From Asparagopsis taxiformis (lineage: Eukaryota > Rhodophyta > Florideophyceae > Bonnemaisoniales > Bonnemaisoniaceae), in contig JALQPE010002345.1 in assembly GCA_030407315.1 (NCBI GenBank), positions 124,001-188,000 on the forward strand: 64,000 nucleotides of DNA, given 5' to 3'. Each line of letters opens with the position of its first letter. The first letter of the stretch is position 1. The translations under genes and the position numbers were made by a program. A model generated the notes under the pieces. It saw only the letters and a program-made list of their open reading frames with translations. It was not told the DNA's origin and made no database searches. This document shows positions 17,080 to 27,686 of the stretch, piece by piece.

Positions 17080-20067
17080 ATGGACACACCATTCGCCTTT
17101 GGCTGTGCCACCTGCGCAAATTCCTTCAAACTGCAAACCCGCCAAAAGTCCTCGACAAACTCGTGCACCCTTCGCGCCCGTCCCCGAACCTCGACCCGAG
17201 CCACAACTTCCGACGAACAGCCAACACAGCTCGATCATTTCTCCCTGCCCCCGCCCTCCATCCCATGGAGTCCGCCCACGTTGCGTCGCCCCGACCCCGC
17301 TCGCACCAATCGACGCGCCCCCTCCCGCGCCCTCGTCACCTCCGTCGCTCTCAATCTCAACGGCCGCGAAGCCCTCCCGTCCATTGCCAGCCTCCTGCGC
17401 TACATGAACGACCTTCATCCCAAGCTCGATTACCTCGGGCCCCGCGCCCGCAAACGCGTCCTCTCCGCCCTCGAGGTGGCCAACGTCGCCCACGAGGGTC
17501 AAAAGCGTAAATCCGGCGAGCCTTTCATTATTCACCCCGTTTGCGTTGCTGCAATTCTCGCAGATTTGCGCATGGACACCGATTGCATCGTTGCCGGATT
17601 GCTCCACGATACCGTCGAGGATACCCCCATTACTCTGGAGGAGCTCGAGTTGCTTTTCGGCCATGACGTTCGCAAAATTGTCGAGGGTGAAACAAAGTTC
17701 AGCAAACTCGCTAAGAAAGTTCACTGTGATAAAACAATTCGTTCCAACATGCACAGTCCGCCTCTTATGCCCGACAACCAGCCCGCTTCGCTTCCGCAAA
17801 AGCATGATAGGAATGCCAAAACTCCGCCGCCAGACCACTCCCCCACCCGCATTTCCTCCTGGGAAACAGAGCGAGCCAAGCGCGAGGAAGAACAACAGAA
17901 ACAGGCGGATAATCTCAGAGCGATGTTTGTTGCAATGACCGAGGACGTCCGTGTTATAATTGTCAAGCTCGCTGATCGATTGCATAACATGAGAACGTTG
18001 GCCCATATGAGCGTTGCCAAACAGAAAAAGATTTCAAAGGAAACTCTCGAGTTTTTCGCCCCTCTCGCTCATCGTTTGGGCATGCGCAGAATTAAAACCG
18101 AACTTGAAGAGCTCTCCTTCATGTATTTATATCCCGAGCATTATCAACAGCTCAAATATGAAGTGGAAACCATGCTTAAACGATCACGGTTCCATTATTA
18201 TCTCAAGTCAGCTGAGGACATAGTGAAGGAGGTTCTGGAAGAGGATCGTATTCTTTACAAAATGATTCGTTCCGTACAAGTGCTTGGATCCACTAAAGAG
18301 CTCTACTCAATTTACAGACGGCGATTGGAAGGCGAAACTCTAGCGTCAATGTTGGACATAGCGACTTTGAGAGTGGTCGTGGACTTGGACCCGGGCGTTT
18401 CTAATCAAGCGTGTTACCACGTATTGGGTAGGATACACGCCATGTGGAGGCCATTACCGAAGCGACTGAAAGATTACATCGCCTTTCCCAAGCCAAATGG
18501 CTACCAAAGTTTACATACTACGGTACTATTGGGCCAAGGGCTCGACTTTTTCGCAATGGAGATACAAATTCGAACTGCCGAAATGCATCGAATAGCAGAG
18601 GAAGGCATCGCAGCAGAGCTTTTCCAGCCAGATGCCACAGCGAAAAACATGTCGACATCGGGCGACGATGATAGTCCAGAGGATTCATCAATGGGGCTGG
18701 ACAGTGAGTGGCGACGGAGAACGAAAGGATGGCTCATTAATATTCGTGAGTACATTGATGAATTTTCATCATCACGTGACCTCGTTGATGCTGTGCGACG
18801 AGATTTGTTGGGGAACCGCGTATTTATTTTTACTCCCAAGGGAAGAATTGTTGATTTGCCGAAAGATTCTACCCCAGTTGATGTTGCATACCAAATTCAT
18901 TCGGAAGTTGGTCATCAAATGATTGGTGCAAAAGTGAATGGCAGAATGGTCAGCCTTGATTACAAGCTGCAGAATGCTGATGTTGTCAAAATTATTGGTT
19001 CCAAATCCTCCCCCGGTCCGTCGTCGGAATGGATTGGTTATGCAAAGTCAAGAACTGCGCGACAGAAGATTCGACAATTTCTGCGTGCTAGAGATCGAGA
19101 TAATATGTTGGAGCGGGGGCACAGTATTCTAGAGGAAGCAGCAAAGGCTTCTCTGGAGCCTGTTCCCTCTGATGTTGCACTCGCCGAGATTATGTCCCGT
19201 CTCTCTGCTGTGCTTGCAGCGGGTGCTGGAATTAGAAATGTAACAACAGTGGATGATTTGTATATTGCAATAGCGAAGGGCCACAGGGACCAGAACAAAA
19301 TGCTGCTGGAACAAACCGTACTGGCGCTGTTGCGTGATCGGCGCCATGCAGTTGTCAACAACGCCTACACGGAAGCAGTTCAATATCGGGTAGAGACGTT
19401 TGTAGAGAAGCCTGTGCAAAATAAGGATGGGCGATTACTGGGTCAAAGTACAGAGCGTGTCGAAGTACAGCTGGGCTCATGTTGTCATCCTATACGTGGT
19501 GATGAAGTGATGGGTATTTATAAGCAAAGTGAAGGGACAGGGACCATTATGGTTCATCGCAGCCAATGTGATCATGTGCTTCGAGAGCTGAAGAAGCGCC
19601 CCGTGAGCGGAGATGTTGTGTATCTCAAGTGGGCCAATGGAGCAGGAGGCATTGAGAAAGACTCTGGAGGAGCAGTCACGTCACGAACGTCGGAGCACGC
19701 TGGTGATGGGTTTAACAAACAAAGAGTTCGGCCATTGCAACCAACTCGTCTGGTTCTTGTAGCACATGATTGTGATGGGTTGCTGTCATACATTTGTGGG
19801 GTGCTGGCGAGTCTAGGGGCTTCGATTCGGAAAGCATATACAGACACGGACGATTACTCTTTGATTGCAACTCTAGCTTTCGAGGTATTGGTAGAAGACA
19901 CGTACCACTTGGGGCGCATCATCGAGCGAATCGAAGATTGCGAGGAGGTGGAAAGCGTTCGGAGAATAGGTCCGAATGAAGGGCACGAATACTTTCCGGA
20001 ACCGAAAATGCGTGATTGTGAAGGCCATGACTTGGCCGCTCGAGAACTGGAAATCGATGAGTCATAG
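17080..20067 (+). CDS. RSH: RelA/SpoT homolog (RSH), probably plastidial, hydrolase-competent
   Basis: A single-exon 995-aa protein. The N-terminal ~100 residues are Ser/Thr/Arg/Pro-rich with almost no acids, as in a plastid transit peptide. Next is the HD hydrolase domain with GEPFIIHP, the metal-binding HDTVEDT and LADRLHNMRT, split by a ~55-residue polar insertion. The synthetase domain follows (YIAFPKPNGYQSLHTT, MEIQIRTAEMHRIAEEG), then a TGS domain (VFIFTPKGRIVDLPKDSTPVDVAYQIHS), a zinc-finger-like segment (VQLGSCCHPIRGDEVMG) and a C-terminal ACT domain. The enzyme class makes and degrades (p)ppGpp. The HD residues are intact. In the synthetase domain the GRPKH-like loop reads GSTKELYS, with Ser where synthetases have the nucleotide-binding Arg, so synthesis may be weak or lost. 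The multidomain layout is like bacterial Rel/SpoT. Confidence 0.93.
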   Translation: MDTPFAFGCATCANSFKLQTRQKSSTNSCTLRARPRTSTRATTSDEQPTQLDHFSLPPPSIPWSPPTLRRPDPARTNRRAPSRALVTSVALNLNGREALPSIASLLRYMNDLHPKLDYLGPRARKRVLSALEVANVAHEGQKRKSGEPFIIHPVCVAAILADLRMDTDCIVAGLLHDTVEDTPITLEELELLFGHDVRKIVEGETKFSKLAKKVHCDKTIRSNMHSPPLMPDNQPASLPQKHDRNAKTPPPDHSPTRISSWETERAKREEEQQKQADNLRAMFVAMTEDVRVIIVKLADRLHNMRTLAHMSVAKQKKISKETLEFFAPLAHRLGMRRIKTELEELSFMYLYPEHYQQLKYEVETMLKRSRFHYYLKSAEDIVKEVLEEDRILYKMIRSVQVLGSTKELYSIYRRRLEGETLASMLDIATLRVVVDLDPGVSNQACYHVLGRIHAMWRPLPKRLKDYIAFPKPNGYQSLHTTVLLGQGLDFFAMEIQIRTAEMHRIAEEGIAAELFQPDATAKNMSTSGDDDSPEDSSMGLDSEWRRRTKGWLINIREYIDEFSSSRDLVDAVRRDLLGNRVFIFTPKGRIVDLPKDSTPVDVAYQIHSEVGHQMIGAKVNGRMVSLDYKLQNADVVKIIGSKSSPGPSSEWIGYAKSRTARQKIRQFLRARDRDNMLERGHSILEEAAKASLEPVPSDVALAEIMSRLSAVLAAGAGIRNVTTVDDLYIAIAKGHRDQNKMLLEQTVLALLRDRRHAVVNNAYTEAVQYRVETFVEKPVQNKDGRLLGQSTERVEVQLGSCCHPIRGDEVMGIYKQSEGTGTIMVHRSQCDHVLRELKKRPVSGDVVYLKWANGAGGIEKDSGGAVTSRTSEHAGDGFNKQRVRPLQPTRLVLVAHDCDGLLSYICGVLASLGASIRKAYTDTDDYSLIATLAFEVLVEDTYHLGRIIERIEDCEEVESVRRIGPNEGHEYFPEPKMRDCEGHDLAARELEIDES

Positions 20068-20146
20068 CTAGTGTAGCTTTTATTTGTTGTTGTTGCTTGT
20101 AACTAGATTAGACGACGCGGTTTGTAAAAAGAATGAAACAAGTGCT

Positions 20147-21093
20147 TCAACAATAGTTGACATGCCAGCGAGATAAAAGAGCTGGGACTGCTGATATAAC
20201 ATCTCCATAAGTGCCAGCATTCTTGAACAATTCAAACAGTGGAACTGCCACCAGTTGCAGGTTCTTTGGAACGGCAAACATAAACTTGTTGGGCAGCGCG
20301 ACGGCGTATACGTGAAGCTCTTCTTTCGGCTTGGTCACGTGCGCCGGAATGTATGGATAGTATTGTCTTGAAAAGTCAATCGCATACCAGCTGCACACTG
20401 CCACAGACACCAAATTACAGAAGAATAGTTGGTTAGCAAATGAGTGACACACACTGCAACATGAGCACATGCACGTGCTTCTACACAAGGCTTTAGTAAA
20501 GAGCAACTGCATATCGTACTTTTCTCTCCAATTTCTAGTTGGTGCTCTTCCTCACTGCTGGTGTTGCCATCGGGTTGCAACTTTGAAATCAATTTGCGAC
20601 GCAAGCCTTCTTCATCACTCTCACCCGGTCGAAGTCGTCCACCCGGCAGTGCATACTGACCTTTACCGTCACTTCTCTGCAGCAGTAGAATATGAGGAAA
20701 ATTATGCTCATGTACCAATAGTATACCACCCACAGAGCGTCGCATTCCGCGTTCGTTGTAATTGTCGCGCAACGTATCGCTAAGCTGCTTGTCTGCCATT
20801 TGTTGCATCACCTTTGAGACACTTTCCTGATTTTTCTTGCCAAAGGTATAATTAGAAATGTCATAGAGATCCATACTTGCCACATCGTCCAAGCCAGCAA
20901 ACGGGTCATTATCTGCACTCTCATTGTCTTCCTGAGTCGGTTCGGGCGGCGTGGTTTCGCTTGGGGTAGCGACATCTGGAGGCTGCGCTGCAGAATCGCC
21001 GTTTGCAACGACGTCATCGATGGGTTGATCGCTCAAGTTGCCTTCAACTGGAGCGGGTGTTGGCTGTGGTTGCGGCTGTGCGTTGTCCATCAT
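20147..21093 (-). CDS. NUDT21: Cleavage factor Im 25-kDa subunit (CFIm25/CPSF5), 2 exons
   Basis: Exon 1 is 21093-20520 and exon 2 is 20397-20147; the 122-nt intron has donor GTACGA and a GGCAG acceptor. The product is 274 aa starting at MMDNAQPQP. The N-terminal ~90 residues are Gln/Pro/Glu-rich. Then the CFIm25 core follows: YTFGKK, RGMRRSVGGILLVHEHNFPHILLLQ, LPGGRLRPGESDEEGLRRKL (Nudix-box region), and in exon 2 YPYIPAHVTKPKEELH, FAVPKNLQLVAVPLFELF and the terminal LLSRWHVNY. The protein uses a Nudix fold to bind UGUA elements upstream of polyadenylation sites and lacks hydrolase activity in characterised homologs. It converges on RSH with a 79-nt gap. Confidence 0.94.
20398..20519 (-). 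other. Intron in CFIm25 gene
   Basis: 122 nt, GT-AG, phase 1. Splicing joins LEIGEK to CSWYAIDFSRQYYPYIP, matching the order of the conserved core of the family. Confidence 0.85.
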
Positions 21094-21632
21094 GCATGAA
21101 TGGGAATTTGGATCAGCGGCCTTAGGACACAGCACTGTTACCAAGCATGAGCAAGTGCTCAGGAAATGAAACGAGACGACATGTGCAAATTGGAATACGT
21201 TGTGGTCGGAAAATGGCGATCCCGACGTCTCGCATAGACGCGAACGAGCTATTGTGTCGAAAATCTAATGCCAGGCGAAGGGTAATTCGTCGATTGGGAA
21301 AAGTTGACACATATGAAGACGATCGTTGGTTGATAGAAGTGTACTCGTGATTATTATATATCTCAGAGCTGATTGCAAAAAAAATGATCTGTGATCCAAT
21401 TATAAGCCAATAAAATGTGGGCTTGTTCCATCATGTATGTGATGTGGTTGTTTGTTGAAGAAATGGCGAGGTAGATGGGTAGATAAGTGGGCGTCGATGC
21501 GCAGCAAGTATTTACTACCATAATACTAGTGGCGTACGATTACATAAACGAGCTAGACACACTGAACACTGGCAACGAAAAAAAACAACAGGCAGCGTTC
21601 ACCGAAGACGCATGGGTCGAACAAGTACAAAA
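21094..21632. other. Intergenic spacer
   Basis: About 540 nt, the upstream region of CFIm25 and the 3' side of the small membrane protein. AT-rich around 21350-21420. No gene is recognised. Confidence 0.35.
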
Positions 21633-22001
21633 CTAAAGCTCAGTGGTTGTGGGCTGCTGCGGAGCGGATGAGCCTGTCGCGGCAGCGTACGTAGCGACAG
21701 TCGCTCCCGACGGTGTGCTGAGACCAAAGGCGAGACCGAGCCCTGCGAGCAAAGCAACAGCGAGTGTGACGGAGGCTAGAACAATGCCAACAGTATTGGC
21801 TGATGACGAGGATTGACCAACGAAACCGGCAGCATCCGGTGACGGCGACTCTGTGATGTCTGGATCTATACTCGGCTCTGGCGAAAGGCCTGGGTCTAGA
21901 TCGGATTGTCGAAGGGCAAGTGCGGGGCGTGCTTGGGTGCGTTGGAGCAGCAGCAAGGTTGCAATGAATGCAACGAGTGTGGCGCGCATGCAAGTTGGCA
22001 T
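21633..22001 (-). CDS. Small secretory/membrane protein with signal peptide and one transmembrane helix
   Basis: A 122-aa single-exon frame. Residues 1-25 form a signal peptide (MRATLVAFIATLLLLQRTQA inside it). This is followed by a Ser/Pro/Asp-rich exposed segment (DPGLSPEPSIDPDITESPSPD), a hydrophobic helix (VGIVLASVTLAVALLAGLGLAFGL) and a short Ser/Thr/Gln-rich tail. The layout is a type I single-pass protein. I recognise no family. The overlapping minus-strand frame of 140 aa has no such organised layout, so I favour this one. Confidence 0.6.
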   Translation of the reverse strand: MPTCMRATLVAFIATLLLLQRTQARPALALRQSDLDPGLSPEPSIDPDITESPSPDAAGFVGQSSSSANTVGIVLASVTLAVALLAGLGLAFGLSTPSGATVATYAAATGSSAPQQPTTTEL

Positions 22002-22595
22002 GTTGAATGGATGTCGCGCTGGGCGGGAGTGGAGCTGTCCAGTGGAGTGCGTCGCGATTCAAGGCGACGGTTATGGAAAGAAATTCATTGGGGTAGACGC
22101 GCGCCTGTTATCGTTGTACTCGTGTGAGTGTGTGGGAATGATGATGTAGAGCACGCGGTGCACAATTGTCCAATGAGTGATGATCTATATGATGTAAACG
22201 CACAATGATTGGCTAATGGCCTTGTGTGTGACCGATCGTGTTGTCCACGTGTCATTGATGGACCGAACATCCACAATTTGGCTTTTGTTGGTCCGCTTTA
22301 TGGTCCGTACCGTTTAGCTCGCGTGACTTGAACCGTTTACGCTCCCCCGGCAGCGCATGACTCGATTTTGCCCGCATCCCCCAATTTCATTTCCAACCTG
22401 ATTTGAATTGAGAGCATTTCTTTCAACAGCCAATCAGTGAAAAGTTGAAACTATTTCGAAACCTTTTCATCAAAAAATCCAACAAGTGTAGCACGATTGC
22501 TAGAGCGAGAAAATTTCTGTAGCTAGCAGCAAGACATTTGTGGTGAGCTTTGCCAACAGAGACCCCCACGAATCTCGCTTGTTGGCGCCACGCAA
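22002..22595. promoter_or_regulatory. Divergent promoter with CCAAT boxes
   Basis: About 590 nt between divergent starts. CCAAT-type boxes occur at about 22169 (CCAATGAG), 22207 (GATTGGCTAA) and 22430 (CCAATCAG). The last is 166 nt upstream of the ATG at 22596. Confidence 0.35.
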
Positions 22596-23705
22596 ATGCT
22601 TCGATCCTTTGGTTCATTCTACTACAAGAGACTGACCTCGTCTCAGTCAGCACCGTCAGCGTGTTCATTCGTACTCTCACCAATCATGAATGCAAAACAG
22701 CCCAGCACTTCTCCGGAATCTTCCCCAACTGAATTCATCATTCTCGGCTCCGGAGTCTCTACAGCCATTCCCAGGATCGGTTGCATTATTCGTTCCAAAG
22801 AAGGAGTCAGGTGTCAAGTCTGCCACGATGCGTTGCAAAACCCGCTCTCCAAGAACAGAAGATGTAACGTGGCAGCTTTAGTCCGAGCCTCTGGTCGTAC
22901 CGTTCTCATAGACTGCGGCAAAACAATTCGTGAAGCTTCCATGCGCCATTTCCCTAAACTTGCAGTCTCCAACATTGATGCTATCGTACTCACCCATGGT
23001 CATGCCGATGCTATCCTTGGGCTCGACGATGCACGTGACATTCAAGAAGAAGCTGTGAGAATGGTTGAGAACGGCAAAGTCACTTGGAAAGTTCTCAATC
23101 CCACTCCAGTGTATCTCAACGAAGAAACCATGAGCGTCTGCCGAAGTATGTTCCCATATTTGGTGCCAGAGATTGAGGAGCCACCATTACCAACTGATCC
23201 TCCTCGGAAGAAGGACATTCAGAGGAGAGTCGCTGCAATTGACTGGAGACCATATGGTGAAGATAAATATTTCGAGCCATTTCGACCAGTCCCTGATGCA
23301 GATATTGAATTTACACCCTTCCCTATGTACCATGGCGGAGATTATATATGCATGGGTTTTCTTATTCGCATGCGTCAGTCTCCAGATGCTCCTGAAACTG
23401 TAATAGCCTATCTAAGCGATTTGCACAAGGTCCCATCCGATACAATGGAGTTTTTGAAGCGGCTGGAACGAATAGATTTGATGGTGGTAGACATATTGAC
23501 GTTCAACTCCAGAAATCGCTCGCACTTCAGCGCGCAAGATGCGCAGAATCTGGCTAGAGAGTTGAGACCGGTCAAAACGGTGGCAGTTGGCATGACATGC
23601 TCAATAGGTCTGCACGATACGGTGAATGCCAAGTTTACGGCGATGCTCGAGGAAGGAATCGACTTTCAGCTGGCGTACGATGGTCAGCGTTTTCCGTGTG
23701 AATAA
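22596..23705 (+). CDS. PhnP-like metallo-beta-lactamase-fold hydrolase
   Basis: A single-exon protein of 369 aa from the ATG at 22596, or 339 aa from the ATG at 22686. The extra 30 residues (Ser/Arg-rich, no acid) could be a mitochondrial leader. The domain shows the MBL-fold zinc motif LTHGHADAILGLDD (HxHxDH type), preceded by LGSGVSTAIPRIGC, CQVCHDAL (a Cys pair as in PhnP), NRRCNVAALVRASG and VLIDCGKTIREASMRHFP. Later zinc-site segments are MYHGGDYICMGF and AYLSDLHKVP. This pattern matches the fungal and plant PhnP-like hydrolases; bacterial PhnP is a cyclic ribose phosphate phosphodiesterase. The eukaryotic substrate is not established, so only the fold and likely phosphodiesterase chemistry are claimed. 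Confidence 0.88.
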   Translation: MLRSFGSFYYKRLTSSQSAPSACSFVLSPIMNAKQPSTSPESSPTEFIILGSGVSTAIPRIGCIIRSKEGVRCQVCHDALQNPLSKNRRCNVAALVRASGRTVLIDCGKTIREASMRHFPKLAVSNIDAIVLTHGHADAILGLDDARDIQEEAVRMVENGKVTWKVLNPTPVYLNEETMSVCRSMFPYLVPEIEEPPLPTDPPRKKDIQRRVAAIDWRPYGEDKYFEPFRPVPDADIEFTPFPMYHGGDYICMGFLIRMRQSPDAPETVIAYLSDLHKVPSDTMEFLKRLERIDLMVVDILTFNSRNRSHFSAQDAQNLARELRPVKTVAVGMTCSIGLHDTVNAKFTAMLEEGIDFQLAYDGQRFPCE

Positions 23706-24398
23706 CGATGGTTGTAGTTTGCGTATTATTTGCCACCTTTTTCGGAGCTTGCACATACAAAGTCCTCTGTTCCAGAAACTGGTGATCCCAACATTCGACT
23801 AACTAAATCAGTGCCGATGGTGAATTTCTATTCATCCAACATCTTTTCACTTTATGGAAGCTGACGTTGCTGGAAGCCGTAGTCTGTTGTACGTACCCTG
23901 AGAGATACTGTACGTCCACGCATCACAAAGGCCTCTGCTCAGTATCACTCTCTCTGGAACTGATTATTCTCTCCATGCATGTACCCGACAGCTTGACTCT
24001 CATTCGCTAATGACAGTCCAATGTGGAACTGGATGAGGTGGCGCAATTTGCCGTAGGCAAAACATAGATAGAATTTCTCTCATGGTTGACGAAACGCTCA
24101 CAGAGAGGACTCTCAAGCCCATTTATAGAAAGTACTATACGTATTTATAATACGCGCATATCCTCCTCATTGTTGCCCATGCTTCAACTAAACCGTTTCT
24201 TTATCTTCCGATGTGGCAAACATTGCTCGTCACCGGCAGTTTTCATCGCTGCTCACCTTGCGATTATATCTACTGTACGAGTACGAATGATACAACAACA
24301 ATATACAAAGATGATGGAGTTCTGACTCGTTCTTTATGTACACCGATCTCAAATAACAATTACTAGAATGGACGAGACGAAATACACATCTTACACAT
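23706..24398. other. Intergenic spacer between convergent genes
   Basis: About 690 nt between convergent stops of the PhnP-like and MADS-box genes. Short ORFs only; no recognisable RNA or repeat. It may hold long 3' UTRs. Confidence 0.35.
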
Positions 24399-26363
24399 CT
24401 AAAATGTTTCACCAATCTTCGAACGAGCCGAAGGTGGTGCACCATGCATCGGTTCAATCGGTTCTAATCGATCTGGTGACATTCGTTTCCCTAGAACACT
24501 GCCATTAGGGTACGATTGCGTAGAGAGCTGCGGCATACTCAACGGACCCAGTGTCGAACTTGTCGGAGTTGGAGCTGGCGGAGCTCCATTCCTATTGCTG
24601 AAAGGCGGCAACAAACCAGCAATTGACGGGCTTGGCAGGGGCGGATAGTGTGCACCGGAAGACGAGAGAGCTAGTGGTAGACCAGTAATGCCTTTCGGAG
24701 TTGCCAATGGGTCGGATAGAAAGTCTGTATTCTGTGGCGTACCGAGGAAAGAGACAAGGCCCTCAGTAGCAGCTGCTGTACCCGGTGTTGCACGTCCGCT
24801 TGCCATTGGTGCTAATGAATTACTCGGCAGGGCGGCACTGCCCATCGTAGGCAGTGCTGTAGAACTGTGTGGATTTGATGATGCCCATCTACTACTTGCC
24901 GGGCTTAGACCTGGCCCACTTCCCGATGGCAGGGCGGATAGTACTGCACTTGTTGGTCTGCCACTGTTTGTTCTGCCGAGCGAATTGAGTCCTACATCAC
25001 TGGCGGGCGGAATCACGAGCGAAAGATGGCGACGCCATTTCCCTCTTGATTCAGAGGGTGTTGCAGTGGGATGAGGGGTGCTGCTGGGTATGGGTTCGTT
25101 GGTGGGTCTTGATTGAGTTGGCGCATCGAACCGAGGCCGACGTGCGGGATCAGTTGCTTCTACTTTCTCAGAGGTCGCTGGACTGAGGTCCTTGCTCACG
25201 GAATTTGTGTGGGTGTTGGTAGTGCCTGGGGAGGGCATTGAAGCTGAGGTGAGGGTGCGATGGGCTGAGAGAAAAGTCTGTTGAGGTTCAGTGACAGCTG
25301 CAGCAGGATGGGCTGTTAGTGAATTAGATGGATTGTGATGGTGAGGGGGATTGAGAATGGCTGATTGGCGTGAGGGAGTTAACGGGTCTGACATTTGACT
25401 AGAGGAGAGTGAAGAGAATGGAGTCTGACCCTGTTGTTGGGGTTGATGCTGCTGTGATTGTTGTTGCATATGGAGATGATGGTTTTGTTGTTTTGGTATT
25501 TGCAACTCTTGCTTTTGCTGAAATTGGTCTTGATCGCGACGATGGAACTGCTGCGGTTGCTGTTGTTGCATATGGGGTCGGACGTGATGTTGCTGTTGGT
25601 GTGGTTGGGCGTCGTGCTGAGGCATCTGCTGAACCTGCATATGTAGATCATGTGCAACTCGAGAGTGCATCTGCTGCGATTGATTGGGGAGCTTTGGGGG
25701 TTGTTGATTTTGAGCAGAGGACCATGTGGGCACGGACATGTGTTGTTGTTGCGGCGGAAGCTGGGAATGTGGCTGCTGCGACTGGGAATGTCCGACCCTC
25801 GGGAGATGGATGGCATCGGTGTTTGTTGCCAATCGCGGAGACTTCTTGGACATGGTGGCAGAACGCTGGGGGGGCAGTGCGGAAATTGTGCGGTCAGGGT
25901 CTGGAACGGTGTCAGAATCATCGTCATCATCTTCAAATTCATCATGTTCATTGCGATGGGGATGGCGGGAGGGATTGTGGTTTGGCGGGGCGCGTCTGGA
26001 GACGGTGACGGCGGCGTGATGGGCAGCTTTGACAACGTTTGCGCGACGACCATCGGAAGAAGCCGTGGAGGCAGCGGTCTGAGTTGCGGAGACTGGGGAA
26101 TTGTAGGTGCGATTGTCGCATGATTCAACGGTGCCTTCGTAGGTGGAGAGCTTGTTGAGCGTGGCGGCCAAGTCAGTGCTACAATAATCGTGTAGACGAC
26201 GTTGACCGGTAGTGTGGGAGAAAATGATGACGGCGATTTCAGCATCGCAGAGGACGGAGAGTTCCATAGCCTTCTTGAGGAGACCATTTTTACGCTTGTT
26301 GAAGGTGACCTGTCTATTGCGGTCCTCTGCAATACGCTGAATGAGGATTTTCTTACGGCCCAT
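24399..26363 (-). CDS. MADS-box transcription factor, MEF2/SRF-like, with long Gln/His-rich tail
   Basis: A single-exon 654-aa protein. Residues 1-60 are a full MADS DNA-binding domain ([20 protein letters not shown], then [20 protein letters not shown] and IAVIIFSHT), closer to the MEF2-like type II group in its GRKKI start and [11 protein letters not shown] core. Residues ~60-80 resemble the start of a MEF2-type extension (LHDYCSTDL). I see no plant K-domain. An acidic run ([12 protein letters not shown]) near residue 145 and a region of about 150 residues very rich in Gln, His and Pro follow, then a long Ser/Pro/Thr-rich disordered tail, all typical of activation domains. It sits head-to-head with the Cys-rich protein gene across a 1.3-kb upstream region. 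Confidence 0.92.
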   Translation of the reverse strand: MGRKKILIQRIAEDRNRQVTFNKRKNGLLKKAMELSVLCDAEIAVIIFSHTTGQRRLHDYCSTDLAATLNKLSTYEGTVESCDNRTYNSPVSATQTAASTASSDGRRANVVKAAHHAAVTVSRRAPPNHNPSRHPHRNEHDEFEDDDDDSDTVPDPDRTISALPPQRSATMSKKSPRLATNTDAIHLPRVGHSQSQQPHSQLPPQQQHMSVPTWSSAQNQQPPKLPNQSQQMHSRVAHDLHMQVQQMPQHDAQPHQQQHHVRPHMQQQQPQQFHRRDQDQFQQKQELQIPKQQNHHLHMQQQSQQHQPQQQGQTPFSSLSSSQMSDPLTPSRQSAILNPPHHHNPSNSLTAHPAAAVTEPQQTFLSAHRTLTSASMPSPGTTNTHTNSVSKDLSPATSEKVEATDPARRPRFDAPTQSRPTNEPIPSSTPHPTATPSESRGKWRRHLSLVIPPASDVGLNSLGRTNSGRPTSAVLSALPSGSGPGLSPASSRWASSNPHSSTALPTMGSAALPSNSLAPMASGRATPGTAAATEGLVSFLGTPQNTDFLSDPLATPKGITGLPLALSSSGAHYPPLPSPSIAGLLPPFSNRNGAPPAPTPTSSTLGPLSMPQLSTQSYPNGSVLGKRMSPDRLEPIEPMHGAPPSARSKIGETF

Positions 26364-27686
26364 TTTGGGCTTGAAGGGTAGACGCGAGAGCGGGAATGTG
26401 TGTTGAGGGCGGGTGTCGGCGTAGGGTGCGGGAGCGCGGCGATGCGGGAGGACGGGTCTAAATATAGAGGTGGGGAGGGAGAGTTGAAATAGTCAGTGTT
26501 TGGGGGAATGGCGGGTGGGGCGGGGCGGAACGAGCGAGGCGGGGCGGGTCAAGGTTGAGCAGTGGGAGGGAGTCAGTCACTGCGGCGTGGCGCGGGTGAA
26601 GTGCAGTGCTGTGCAGTTGTTGTAGATATGTGACATTGGAGCAGAAGTGGCAGAGAGCGGGCGTGGCGCAGCGCAAGGCAACGCAGCACAGCGCTGTGCA
26701 GGGCAGTGCAGTGCCGTGCCGGGCAGTGTTGCTCTGCGTTGCGTTGCGTTGGGCAGGTCGTTTGTCGCGTCGCATCGTCACGCTGGTTGGTTGAGAGCGC
26801 AAGTGGGCCGGCAGGCCAACAAATGATTGGCAATTGAATGAATCGGGCCGACAACCATGCCCCGCAATGAGTGCGCGTCAGGTGCCAACGGCAGCGCCTC
26901 TGTAATGAGCATACTTGTGCGCCACTGATTGGTGCATCCACTGTCAGTATGCGCCGTTTCTTCATGCCGAGCATTGAGCCTGAAAGGATGAAGCTATGCG
27001 ATGTTGCCGTGGTCACGCTGTGTCGCATGTCACGCTGCGACCAATCAACATGCACTGACCGTCTCCTTAACGCTCCACGGCGACTTGATGCAGGCACATT
27101 GAGAAAATTGCACTTTTCTTTTTGCGTGTCCTGCTGACATTACACACGCTCCCGTTGCGGGCAATTGCAACATGCGCCCTGACGCCTCTCCGCCGCGGCT
27201 CACTGTGTGAGCTCAAACACATTTTGCTCATTGGCCAAACAAAGTCGCTTGCCCAACCCCGTGACGTGACCACACCACACGCCCATTTCTATGCCATAAA
27301 CGTATCATTCAATTGCACCGGCCAGCAATGCCTCACACGTGTAATCACATCCTGCACCTCTTGTTCTGCGCAATCCACGTATGGTTACAATTGCTGCGTC
27401 CTTCCAACCATATCTGTTTCCCCCTTACATGACTTGTACGCCACGTCATCTGTAATCCTACCATTCATTCAAACCTCTTGCGCCCTCGCCCCGACCCGAC
27501 CCCACCACGCCCCACACCCGCACACCGCTCCAGACCGCCACACCTCACATCTACCCCGTCGTCAACGCCCTATCTCTACATCCATCACCCTTCCGCTGTA
27601 AACCATTTCAACGACTCGCATTGCGTCATTGTCCCGCACCTTCCATCAATACATCCTCCTGTTATAATTATTTCACTCAAACAATT
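26364..27686. promoter_or_regulatory. Long divergent upstream region (MADS-box / Cys-rich gene)
   Basis: 1.3 kb with no convincing gene. It contains a run of GCAGTGC/GCCGTGCC/TGCGTTGCG-type repeats at 26668-26755 and four CCAAT-type boxes at about 26825, 26928, 27041 and 27229. The last ~200 nt before the Cys-rich gene are C/A-rich, a likely 5' UTR. ORFs predicted across the repeats are compositional artefacts. Confidence 0.45.
26668..26755. repeat. Short GC-rich low-complexity repeat upstream of MADS-box gene
   Basis: Imperfect 5-8 nt units (GCGCA, GCAGTGCA, GTGCCGTGCC, GCGTTGCGTT). A 19-nt piece at 26703-26721 (GCAGTGCAGTGCCGTGCCG) recurs exactly at 37016-37034, upstream of another minus-strand regulator gene. 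Confidence 0.6.

Noticed and set aside
25379..26332. Minus-strand 317-aa ORF overlapping the MADS-box gene, and plus-strand ORFs opposite it
   Set aside because: These are alternate frames of the CAG/CAC-rich coding repeat.
26573..27097. Minus-strand ORF of 174 aa upstream of the MADS-box gene
   Set aside because: Its sequence follows the GC-rich low-complexity repeat and has no recognisable domain.
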